Source: LH-M37 sp032251315
GTDB lineage: Bacteria; Pseudomonadota; Gammaproteobacteria; SZUA-229
NCBI GenBank assembly: GCA_032251315.1
Contig: JAVVEE010000097.1
Location: 1-6,392, forward strand
Reading direction: 5' to 3'
Length of the DNA: 6,392 nt
Below, in pieces: positions 1 through 6,087 of the stretch. The notes below the pieces were generated by a model. That model searched no databases and was not told where the DNA came from. It saw only the letters and a program-made list of their open reading frames with translations. The position numbers and the translations under genes were made by a program. Each line of letters starts with the position of its first letter. The first letter of the stretch is position 1.

Positions 1-2177
1 CCTTTCATGAGTTCCACGCCGTTGAAAATCGCGCCTTTGATGTGTACACCATTCTGCTCAAAGCGCCGATAGGCGGTCTGGATTTCTCTCAGGTTGTGCC
101 GGCCTGAGCGTAGCAGCATAAAGTTGGTCGCCGCGTACTGGCCGACGATCGCGGCATCGGTAACCGCCAGAATCGGCGGAGTATCAATAATAACGAGTTC
201 ATACTGTTCCTGCACACTCGCCAGCAGTTCCTTGAAGGCTTCGCTCATCAGCAACTCCGAAGGATTCGGCGGATAAACCCCGGTGGCAAGAAAATCGAGG
301 TTCTCATGCAAAGCGCCACGATGCACCACGGCATCAAACTGGCTCTCACCACTCAGGGTTTCGGAAAGCCCGGGGTTTTTCGGCATTTTAAAATAGGCCG
401 ATAAATGACCTTTACGCATGTCGCCATCGATCAGCAGAATCTTCTTTCCCGTGCTGGCCATCAAATAGGCGAAATTGGATGAGACAAAAGATTTACCAAC
501 ACTCGGCGCAGGACCGGAAATGCTCACCACCTTATTTTCCGCCTCCATCAGGGCAAACTGAAGACTGGTGCGCAGGCTCCTCAGGCTCTCGATGACCTGA
601 GCATCCCCTTTGTGATGGGCGAGCAGTTCATACCCGCTTTTATCCAGACGCTTCTTGCTCTCCCTCACCATTTTTTCCTGGTAATCAGAGTACGGAATCT
701 CGGCATACACCGAAATACCCAGCTGTTTCTCTATCACCGCAGGGTCGTCGATGGTCTGGTTCATCGCTCTGCGCACGATGGTAATGAAAACGCCAAACAT
801 AAAACCCAGCATCAGGCTAACCGCCACAATCAATGACTTTTTGGGCTTAACCGGATTAACCTGCACTTCCGCGACATCGATAATGCGTGCACTGCCAATG
901 GTTCCTGCCTTCGATACCTTGAGCTCCTGCGAACGGTTCAGCAGCAACATATAAAGTTCATTAGCCACAGTTACATCACGGCTCAGCTTCACCGATTCCA
1001 GCTCGGTTTCGGGCAGAGTCAGCATCCTGGTTTCAATTTCCTGTTTCTGTATCTGCAGATTCTTCAGCTTTTCATCAATGCCATGAATCACCGGGTGATC
1101 AACCGTCAACTTCTGAATAAGCTCTGCGCGCTCAATCCTCAATTTGGATGTCTCAGCCTCAAAATGAGTAATCTGTTCAATCATGGATTTGCTCTCAAAG
1201 CTGAGATCAATCGTGCCTTTTTCCTCGCGATAGTGATTGAGCGAAAGCTCCGCCATGCTCAGCTGTGACTTAAGCTGGGGCATCTGTAGTTCAATAAACT
1301 CCAGCATCTGCTCCGATTCCTGCGACTTCTGCTCGACGTTCTGGCGCAGATAAGTACGCGTCACCTCATCAATAACAGCGCGTAGTTCAGCGCGGTCGGC
1401 ACCTTCCATGCTCACCGTAATAATCCCCGTCTTCTTGCCCTTCTCCGCGACATTAACCGCTTTTTTCAAATCATCGATCACCGCCGTACGGCTTTTGCGT
1501 ATCAGGGTAAATTCGGTATCGGCACGGGCCACTAACCGGCTGATGAAAAGTTCGATATCGCCATCCGCACTCACCGCCTTGCTGCCGGCGACACCCGACA
1601 GCAGCGAATTACCGGCATCATCAAACAGCTCATAAGCACCCTCACCCCGGCTCACCAGCATAAAAGCTTCGCCGACTAGATGCTCGGGCACATCAAAGCG
1701 CCCAAGCTGAATCCGCTCGCCGCCCCAGGCATAACCGTCAAAGCCCATCCAGGGTTCCACCGGCTCACTGGCAGCCTGGTTTCTTCTTGCCAGATAACGG
1801 CCGAACAAAGGAAAAGTCACCGGCTCTACCGTCGTTGTCAAATTGAGGTTATCCACCACCGCGCCGAATACCTTCCGCGATCGAATGATCTCAATCTCGG
1901 TATCAGCCGATGAACTCTCCGTGCCCATAATGGCATCCAGCTCGCCCATCGCGCCCATGCTGCTACCCTGATCATCGATCTGCAGCATGGCATCACCCCG
2001 ATAAACAGGCGTTGCCAGCACCGCATAAAAAACGGCGATAACAAAAAACAGCGCGGTGACACCGGCGATCAAATAACGATTCTCAATTAGCGAACCAATC
2101 AACTCAGAGAGATCAATCGTATCGTCTTCAATCGCCCTGTCCCGCTGGTCAGGGCCTTGTTGTTCAACAGTAGTCAT
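1..2177 (-). CDS. wzc: Polysaccharide co-polymerase/tyrosine autokinase Wzc (C-terminal tail outside window)
   Basis: Role (family knowledge): inner-membrane PCP-2a protein coupling chain-length control by Wzy to export through Wza, regulated by autophosphorylation on C-terminal tyrosines. Seen: open from ATG 2177 through the left edge, 725 whole codons. Wzz-type N-terminal segment from about 20, with TM1 at about 35-55. Long periplasmic region with helical, probably coiled-coil stretches (about 270-385). GNVR-type block LPETELESVKLSRDV from 388. Pro-rich VNPVKPKK leading into TM2 (about 449-468), with GFMFG. The cytoplasmic BY-kinase domain has the oligomerisation motif EX2RX2R (Glu530, Arg533, Arg536), Walker A GPAPSVGKS (555-563, Lys562), Walker A' LLIDGDMRKG (Asp584, Asp586) and Walker B VIIDTPP (Asp665). 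The last visible residues, FNGVELMKG, sit just before the Tyr cluster in E. coli Wzc, so probably only some 15-30 residues are missing. All kinase motifs are intact. Confidence 0.95.
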   Translation of the reverse strand, partial: MTTVEQQGPDQRDRAIEDDTIDLSELIGSLIENRYLIAGVTALFFVIAVFYAVLATPVYRGDAMLQIDDQGSSMGAMGELDAIMGTESSSADTEIEIIRSRKVFGAVVDNLNLTTTVEPVTFPLFGRYLARRNQAASEPVEPWMGFDGYAWGGERIQLGRFDVPEHLVGEAFMLVSRGEGAYELFDDAGNSLLSGVAGSKAVSADGDIELFISRLVARADTEFTLIRKSRTAVIDDLKKAVNVAEKGKKTGIITVSMEGADRAELRAVIDEVTRTYLRQNVEQKSQESEQMLEFIELQMPQLKSQLSMAELSLNHYREEKGTIDLSFESKSMIEQITHFEAETSKLRIERAELIQKLTVDHPVIHGIDEKLKNLQIQKQEIETRMLTLPETELESVKLSRDVTVANELYMLLLNRSQELKVSKAGTIGSARIIDVAEVQVNPVKPKKSLIVAVSLMLGFMFGVFITIVRRAMNQTIDDPAVIEKQLGISVYAEIPYSDYQEKMVRESKKRLDKSGYELLAHHKGDAQVIESLRSLRTSLQFALMEAENKVVSISGPAPSVGKSFVSSNFAYLMASTGKKILLIDGDMRKGHLSAYFKMPKNPGLSETLSGESQFDAVVHRGALHENLDFLATGVYPPNPSELLMSEAFKELLASVQEQYELVIIDTPPILAVTDAAIVGQYAATNFMLLRSGRHNLREIQTAYRRFEQNGVHIKGAIFNGVELMK

Positions 2178-2189
2178 ATTCGAATTTAT

Positions 2190-2195
2190 TCCTTT
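2190..2195 (-). promoter_or_regulatory. Ribosome binding site of wzc
   Basis: AAAGGA lies 12 bases upstream of ATG 2177 on the minus strand, a slightly long spacing. No in-frame ATG, GTG or TTG lies between it and 2177, so the start is not in doubt. The 40-base gap after the wza stop shows no hairpin or terminator. Confidence 0.55.
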
Positions 2196-2217
2196 ATAAA
2201 ATGGGCTGATTTATCAA

Positions 2218-3300
2218 TCACTCACCGATACGATCAATGGCCCAAAGTGTCTGCACAGTGGGCAGCAACTGCGACAGCACCCGGTTCCAGCGCGTCATAT
2301 CAGCGGTGGAAACAAACACCACATCAAGCGCTTGCAGCGGAAACGCCGTTGCCAGAATCAGCCCCGCCGGTTCACTGGCATCAAGATGATACGCGATCGG
2401 TTTATCTTCACCCTGGCGCAGCACAAAAATCCGCTCAGGCTCCGCCGTGTTCTGGTCAACACCGGCCGTAGCCAGCGCCTCCGCCAGGGAGAGCTTGCCT
2501 TCGATCATCGGCAGGGTCTGCGATTTATTCACCTCACCCATAACATAAATCTTGCGTACCGTATTGGCCGGCACATACACAACATCCCTGTCCTGCAGAC
2601 GAATATCCTGCGACAGGTCACCCTTATAGTAAAACGCCAGCAGGTCGAACAGGCGGTTATTGCCATCACGCGTCAGCACCACCTCCTGAATATCCGCACG
2701 CTCAGCATTCACCCTGGCACTGCTGACCGCATCAGACAGCATCAACGGCTTCTCGGTAATCGCCATCATGCCGGGCTCCGACACCGCCCCGGTCACATTC
2801 ACGCTCTGACTGTGAAAAGCGACAACGCGCACATCAAGCTGCGGTTTTCGGATATAGGCAGACAGCTTCTCAGTCAGATCCCGGCGAATCCGGGCACTGG
2901 TTTTACCCGCGACCTTAAGCACACCCACATAAGGATAAAAAATGGTTCCATCAGCATTCACCTTATGACCATCCTGCTCCACCGGGCGCTGGCCACCGGT
3001 CGGAATCGTCAGCTCGGGATGCTCCCAGACAATGATATTAAGGATATCCTGCGGCCCCACCCGGTACTCATAATCAGCATTGCTCGACGGTGCGGGACCG
3101 GTAGAACCCGACTGGCGGGAAGCGCGATAATGCGACTGCACAACCTCCGGTGTAATCGGGACCAGCGAAACCGCCACCGGCTCAACCTCCTCCTTCCCCG
3201 CCACCGGCTCAAACTGACCCTGTTCTAAATAAATACCCGGCGCCATCGAGCAGGCCGTCATCGACAGCGAAAGAGCCGTGAGAATAAATCGATTCAACAT
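2218..3300 (-). CDS. wza: Polysaccharide export outer-membrane lipoprotein Wza
   Basis: Role (family knowledge): octameric outer-membrane channel through which capsule or EPS leaves the cell, docking on Wzc in the periplasm. Seen: 360 aa with a short lipoprotein signal ending SMTAC, so the lipidated residue is Cys17. A Pro/Ser-rich linker follows to about 76. The Poly_export domain is at about 77-162, with YRVGPQDIL, VWEHPELTIP and NADGTIFYPYVG. Two SLBB domains follow at about 166-243 and 251-330 (VMGEVNKSQTL). The C-terminal segment RWNRVLSQLLPTVQTLW (337-353) corresponds to the amphipathic helix that forms the membrane barrel in E. coli Wza. The SLBB turn positions that are usually Gly-Gly are Arg196-Val197 in the first repeat and Gly280-Val281 in the second. 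The protein ends a few residues earlier than E. coli Wza (379 aa). The ATG at 3300 lies inside the end of wzb with no well-spaced ribosome site, so translational coupling to wzb is likely. Confidence 0.95.
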   Translation of the reverse strand: MLNRFILTALSLSMTACSMAPGIYLEQGQFEPVAGKEEVEPVAVSLVPITPEVVQSHYRASRQSGSTGPAPSSNADYEYRVGPQDILNIIVWEHPELTIPTGGQRPVEQDGHKVNADGTIFYPYVGVLKVAGKTSARIRRDLTEKLSAYIRKPQLDVRVVAFHSQSVNVTGAVSEPGMMAITEKPLMLSDAVSSARVNAERADIQEVVLTRDGNNRLFDLLAFYYKGDLSQDIRLQDRDVVYVPANTVRKIYVMGEVNKSQTLPMIEGKLSLAEALATAGVDQNTAEPERIFVLRQGEDKPIAYHLDASEPAGLILATAFPLQALDVVFVSTADMTRWNRVLSQLLPTVQTLWAIDRIGE

Positions 3301-3734
3301 ATTTTTTTACACCATGCCTCACAGGCTCTGTCAATTTGTTCAAAGGCTGCCACAAAAGAAGCCTTTGGTTTTTTATAAGGATCAGCGATTTCGGTTTGTG
3401 TCCATTTACCCAGCAGATGCACCCGACCCCGGGCAAAAGGATACAACGACTCAATCTCCTGCTGCTGCCACGCCTCCATCACCAGGATCAGCTCAAATTC
3501 CTTCACCAGCGCCGCATCGAGCTGGCGGGCGCGATGACCCCTGATATCAATACCCTGCTCATCCAACAGCTCAACCGCCAGCGGATCAGCGCCATGACCC
3601 ACCAGCGCCCCCACCCCGGCAGAAGCCACCCTCAACGAAACACCCGCCTCAACAGCACCTCGCGCCAACAGATACTCCGCCATCGGGCTGCGGCAGATAT
3701 TACCCACACACACAACCAGAATGTCAGCAAACAT
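3294..3734 (-). CDS. wzb: Low-molecular-weight protein-tyrosine phosphatase Wzb
   Basis: Role (family knowledge): cytoplasmic phosphatase that removes phosphate from the C-terminal tyrosines of the autokinase Wzc. This cycling is needed for high-molecular-weight polysaccharide assembly. Seen, numbering from ATG 3734 (146 aa, the usual length): the P-loop CVGNICRSP starts at residue 9, giving the CX5R signature with nucleophile Cys9 and Arg15. The SAGVGALVGHGADP block follows at about 38-51. The DPY loop with general acid Asp118 is at 118-120. All catalytic residues are present. The 3' end overlaps wza by 7 bases (3294-3300). It is first in a wzb-wza-wzc order, whereas the E. coli colanic acid locus is wza-wzb-wzc. 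An arsenate-reductase-like assignment is unlikely, given the neighbours and the DPY loop. Confidence 0.95.
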   Translation of the reverse strand: MFADILVVCVGNICRSPMAEYLLARGAVEAGVSLRVASAGVGALVGHGADPLAVELLDEQGIDIRGHRARQLDAALVKEFELILVMEAWQQQEIESLYPFARGRVHLLGKWTQTEIADPYKKPKASFVAAFEQIDRACEAWCKKIC

Positions 3735-3871
3735 CAAGCACTCCCCGGGAGAAAAGATTCATTTAAAAATGATGGATTCCGGCCATAAAACCAGCCGACA
3801 GCAGAACCTGCAAAACAAACAGACCACTTATTATTGATAATTTGATAGGTATACATCCCTAAAACAACCAC
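3734..3871 (-). CDS. Candidate small ORF (40-45 aa) translationally coupled to wzb
   Basis: Seen: an open frame runs from GTG 3871 (or ATG 3856) to TGA 3736-3734, and the TGA overlaps the wzb ATG as TGATG. From the ATG the 40-residue product starts MYTYQIINNKWSVCF, continues AGSAVGWFYGRNPSF and ends LPGSA. The GTG start adds five mostly hydrophobic residues. The ATG has AGGG directly against it with no spacing, so it is poorly supported. The GTG has AGGA about 10 bases upstream, which is more usual. The wzb ribosome binding site lies within the last codons of this frame. I do not recognise the peptide. It could be a leader peptide whose translation controls wzb access, a tiny membrane peptide, or a chance frame in AT-rich DNA. 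The exact stop/start overlap is the main argument for it. Confidence 0.3.
   Translation of the reverse strand: MVVLGMYTYQIINNKWSVCFAGSAVGWFYGRNPSFLNESFLPGSA
3741..3746 (-). promoter_or_regulatory. Ribosome binding site of wzb (decides the start)
   Basis: The minus strand reads GGGGAG, then 6 bases, then ATG at 3734. The TTG one codon upstream (3737) would leave only 3 bases, so ATG 3734 is preferred. The resulting N-terminus, MFADILVVCVGNICRSP, also lines up with the E. coli Wzb start as I remember it. Confidence 0.75.
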
Positions 3872-3910
3872 AGAAAAAATATCCTATTAAATAAAAATAT
3901 TCACCCGAAA

Positions 3911-3939
3911 ATTATACAGAAACAACCCCAAAAAGTCCC
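3911..3939 (-). promoter_or_regulatory. Candidate sigma70 promoter for wzb-wza-wzc
   Basis: On the minus strand a perfect TATAAT lies at 3916-3911, with a 17-base spacer to GGGACT (3939-3934), a poor -35 box (3 of 6 matches to TTGACA). The predicted start is near 3904, giving a leader of about 170 bases before the wzb ATG. The -10 box and its position downstream of the REP pair favour a local promoter. In AT-rich DNA a single hexamer is weak evidence, and read-through from the dehydratase gene is also possible. Confidence 0.4.
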
Positions 3940-4003
3940 AGCTAAATCACCCACCCGGAATGCTCAGGCAGAAACAAAAGCTTCAATCCGCGAAAAAATC
4001 AAC

Positions 4004-4040
4004 GTAGGGTGGGCACCGCCCTTGTGCCCACGGCAGTAAA
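4004..4040 (+). repeat. Left REP-like palindrome
   Basis: It starts GTAGG, then stem GTGGGCAC (4009-4016), loop CGCCCTT (4017-4023), stem GTGCCCAC (4024-4031), then tail GGCAGTAAA shared with the other arm. The stem is perfect over 8 bp. Read on the minus strand, the hairpin is followed after about ten bases by a run of six T (3995-4000 region). That is too far away for a classical intrinsic terminator. Confidence 0.75.
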
Positions 4041-4116
4041 CCCCCAATTCCACAACAACACCAAACCCCAACCGAAGCGTCACACACAACGTAATGTATT
4101 TTATTTTTATTTTGCT

Positions 4117-4153
4117 TTTACTGCCGTGGGCACAAAAACGGTGCCCACCCTAC
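4117..4153 (-). repeat. Right REP-like palindrome, overlapping the 3' end of the dehydratase gene
   Basis: Minus-strand copy: GTAGG, stem GTGGGCAC (4148-4141), loop CGTTTTT (4140-4134), stem GTGCCCAC (4133-4126), tail GGCAGTAAA. The only differences from the left copy are the three loop bases. The TAG of its GTAG head (4152-4150) is the in-frame stop codon of the dehydratase gene. Confidence 0.75.
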
Positions 4154-6075
4154 ACGCGTTTCACCATCTGCGTCACGTTCTTATTCACCTGTAAATGGTC
4201 AACCAAACCAACGGGCGGTGTGTAATTTTTAACGATGGTTGTTAAAATGTTTCGTGCGGCTACCGGGTCGTTGTTATTGATGTGATCTTGCAATACCAAA
4301 AGCGCCTTGTTCAACTCGTCTCCTGCCATGTATTCTTCATTCACGCGCATGATCAACGGGTGTTCGGTGCCTTCAACATTGTCACCGATCAGCAGTTCCT
4401 CATAAAGCTTCTCACCGGGGCGTAAACCGGTAAACTCAATGGCGATGTCACCATCCGGGTTTTCCTCATCAAGCACTTCCAGGCCACTCAGCTCAATCAT
4501 CTTCCTGGCCAGGTCACGTATCCTTACCGGCTCTCCGATATCCAGTACAAATACATCACCGCCCTGCGCCATCGAACCCGCTTGCAGCACCAGCTGCGAT
4601 GCCTCGGGGATCGACATGAAATAACGGGTGATATCTTTATGTGTCACCGTCACAGGCCCGCCTTCTTTTATCTGTCGCCTGAATAACGGCACCACCGAGC
4701 CGGATGAACCCAACACATTACCGAAACGCACCATCGAAAATATTGTCGACCGGCTCTTTTCCGCCAGCCCCTGAATCACCTGCTCGGCAGAGCGCTTAGT
4801 CGCCCCCATCACATTGGTCGGCCTCACCGCCTTATCGGTTGAAATAAGAATAAACCGCTCTACACCATGACGTAACGCAGCCTCTGCCACTTCTCGCGTG
4901 CCAAAAATATTGTTCCTGATGCCTTCAAGCACGTTGTGTTCCACCATCGGTACATGCTTATAAGCCGCCGCATGAAAAATAGTATGCACACCATATTTAG
5001 CCATCACACTATTAAGCCGGGTCACATCCAGCACCGAACCCAGTATGGCCAGCATTTCATAACCATGGTCAAAATCATCTTTAACCTGCTCGATCAGATC
5101 TTTCTCGATGCTATACAACGCATACTCAGAATGATCGTAAAGCACCAGAAACTTAGGCTGAAGCCTGATAATCTGCCGACAGAGCTCCGAACCGATAGAA
5201 CCCCCGGCACCCGTGACCATCACCACCTTGCCTGAAATCGATTTAACAAGAAGTTCGTGATTCGGCGGCACAATATCGCGGCCCAGCAAATCATCCAGCG
5301 CCACCTCCTGCAACTGCTCAAAACTCACCGAGCCTGAAATCATATCCGGTAACGACGGCAGCGTCAGCACATGCACACGATACGCCTTAACCTTATCCAG
5401 AATCACCTTACGCTGCGCCTTACTCGCCGAGGGCATGGCCAGAAAAAGATGGGTAATACCGTGCTTTGCAATCAAGTTGTCAATTTCTGCAGGCGCATGC
5501 ACACGCATGTCATGCTTACTGTGTCCCTGCATCGCAGTATTATCATCAATAAAAGCAACCGGCCTGAAATCCCTGGCACTAAACAAAGACTGTGCCAGTT
5601 GCGTGCCGGCATCGCCCGCACCATAAATAAGCACAGGCTGCGTACCCGATAGCCCGTTAATATAACGCTGATAATAACCACGCACCAGAAAACGCGTGAT
5701 GGAAATATACAGCCCGGCAATAATGGCAAAATTAATCGGAATGGAGCGGGGAAAGCCAACCAGCGGCACCAAATAAGCAATGGCATAAAGAATGAGCGAC
5801 AGCAGCACCACGCCCTTAGCTATTGCCACAATCGCCTGCGGCCCCATAAACCTGACCACAGCACGGTAAAGCCCCAGACGCGCAAAAAGATAAACCCCGA
5901 ACAGCGGCACAACAATAAAAACCCACCAGAAAGGCGCTATCTTCTCAATCGGCCAAAACTCACCATAACGCAAAGCAAAAGAAGACCACAGCGCTACGGG
6001 TAACGCCAGCAGATCCGCTGCTACAAAAATCAGTTTTTTCTGCGCCCGTGAGAGGGTGGAATAAAGCATGTTCAT
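4150..6075 (-). CDS. WbpM/PglF/CapD-family membrane-bound nucleotide-sugar 4,6-dehydratase
   Basis: Role (family knowledge): NAD(P)-dependent 4,6-dehydration of a UDP-HexNAc, typically UDP-GlcNAc to the 4-keto-6-deoxy sugar, at the inner membrane. Seen: 641 aa, normal for the large family members. Four hydrophobic segments lie at about 14-35, 48-70, 84-106 and 112-131. A first nucleotide-binding fold carries YGAGDAG (151-157). A second, catalytic Rossmann fold starts at TGAGGSIGSE (288-297), followed by HAAAYKHVPMVE (368-379), STDKAVRPTNVMGATKR (412-428) and RPGEKLYEEL (552-561). In the catalytic segment the usual SDR Tyr is Met423, four residues before Lys427. This is the Ser/Thr-Met-Lys arrangement described for WbpM-type enzymes, so it is a subfamily mark and not a defect. 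The start at 6075 has a good AAAGGA site. The stop TAG (4152-4150) lies inside the right REP-like repeat. Substrate specificity (UDP-GlcNAc or another sugar) is not decided here. CapD, WbpM and PglF are all plausible labels. Confidence 0.95.
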   Translation of the reverse strand: MNMLYSTLSRAQKKLIFVAADLLALPVALWSSFALRYGEFWPIEKIAPFWWVFIVVPLFGVYLFARLGLYRAVVRFMGPQAIVAIAKGVVLLSLILYAIAYLVPLVGFPRSIPINFAIIAGLYISITRFLVRGYYQRYINGLSGTQPVLIYGAGDAGTQLAQSLFSARDFRPVAFIDDNTAMQGHSKHDMRVHAPAEIDNLIAKHGITHLFLAMPSASKAQRKVILDKVKAYRVHVLTLPSLPDMISGSVSFEQLQEVALDDLLGRDIVPPNHELLVKSISGKVVMVTGAGGSIGSELCRQIIRLQPKFLVLYDHSEYALYSIEKDLIEQVKDDFDHGYEMLAILGSVLDVTRLNSVMAKYGVHTIFHAAAYKHVPMVEHNVLEGIRNNIFGTREVAEAALRHGVERFILISTDKAVRPTNVMGATKRSAEQVIQGLAEKSRSTIFSMVRFGNVLGSSGSVVPLFRRQIKEGGPVTVTHKDITRYFMSIPEASQLVLQAGSMAQGGDVFVLDIGEPVRIRDLARKMIELSGLEVLDEENPDGDIAIEFTGLRPGEKLYEELLIGDNVEGTEHPLIMRVNEEYMAGDELNKALLVLQDHINNNDPVAARNILTTIVKNYTPPVGLVDHLQVNKNVTQMVKRV

Positions 6076-6081
6076 TTTTAA

Positions 6082-6087
6082 TCCTTT
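6082..6087 (-). promoter_or_regulatory. Ribosome binding site of the 4,6-dehydratase gene
   Basis: The minus strand reads AAAGGA, then 6 bases, then ATG at 6075. It touches the TAA of the upstream aminotransferase (6089-6087), so termination and re-initiation happen within about 15 bases. This supports co-transcription and the choice of ATG 6075 over the ATG two codons downstream at 6069, which would be 12 bases from the site. Confidence 0.7.

Larger units (their letters stand above)
3735..4003. other. AT-rich intergenic/leader region upstream of wzb
   Basis: This 269-base stretch lies between the REP pair and the wzb start. It holds the candidate promoter, the candidate small ORF and the wzb ribosome binding site listed separately. 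By count, 3781-4000 is about 38% GC. On the plus strand A strongly outnumbers T (82 to 32 over 3781-3960), so a minus-strand transcript would be U/G-rich. I found no tRNA, no riboswitch core I can name, no JUMPstart/ops element (GGCGGTAG) and no intrinsic terminator. Confidence 0.6.
4004..4153. repeat. BIME-like element: two REP-like palindromes in inverted orientation
   Basis: Seen: 4004-4040 and the reverse complement of 4117-4153 match at 34 of 37 positions, and the three differences are adjacent (CCC versus TTT in the hairpin loop). A 76-base A/C-rich then T-rich centre (4041-4116) separates the arms. Each arm also contains its own perfect 8-bp stem, GTGGGCAC/GTGCCCAC, with a 7-base loop. 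Each arm begins at its outer end with the tetranucleotide GTAG. Family knowledge: bacterial REP sequences are short stem-loops headed by GTAG, often paired as BIMEs and mobilised by REP-associated tyrosine transposases. Inference: this is a non-autonomous REP doublet. A MITE-like element is the alternative. No transposase is present and I see no clear target duplication (only AC flanks both ends). Confidence 0.8.

Noticed and set aside
2332..3228. A 298-codon plus-strand open frame opposite wza
   Set aside because: It is the antisense shadow of wza. Its product is Arg/His/Leu-rich with no recognisable domain, while the minus strand has a complete lipoprotein with all family motifs.
3735..3737. 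TTG as the start of wzb
   Set aside because: It lies only 3 bases from the GGGGAG site. ATG 3734 has 6-base spacing and gives the family-typical N-terminus.
3763..3786. A 7-codon minus-strand mini-ORF (ATG GCC GGA to TAA) in the wzb leader
   Set aside because: Too short to judge and without a ribosome site. The longer frame ending TGATG is the better candidate in this region.
3336..3788. A 150-codon plus-strand open frame across wzb and its leader
   Set aside because: Antisense to the fully conserved Wzb P-loop and DPY motifs. No family resemblance and no supported start.
3990..4040. Left REP hairpin as an intrinsic terminator for the dehydratase transcript
   Set aside because: On the minus strand the T run begins about ten bases after the stem rather than directly after it, so the classical arrangement is missing. 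A Rho-dependent or attenuating effect remains possible.
4009..4194. A plus-strand 61-codon frame through the REP pair
   Set aside because: It is built from the repeat arms and the antisense of the dehydratase 3' end. No plausible product.
5472..5786. A 104-codon minus-strand frame inside the dehydratase gene
   Set aside because: Out-of-frame overlap of a long conserved gene. Its hydrophobicity and Arg/Cys content come from the frame shift.
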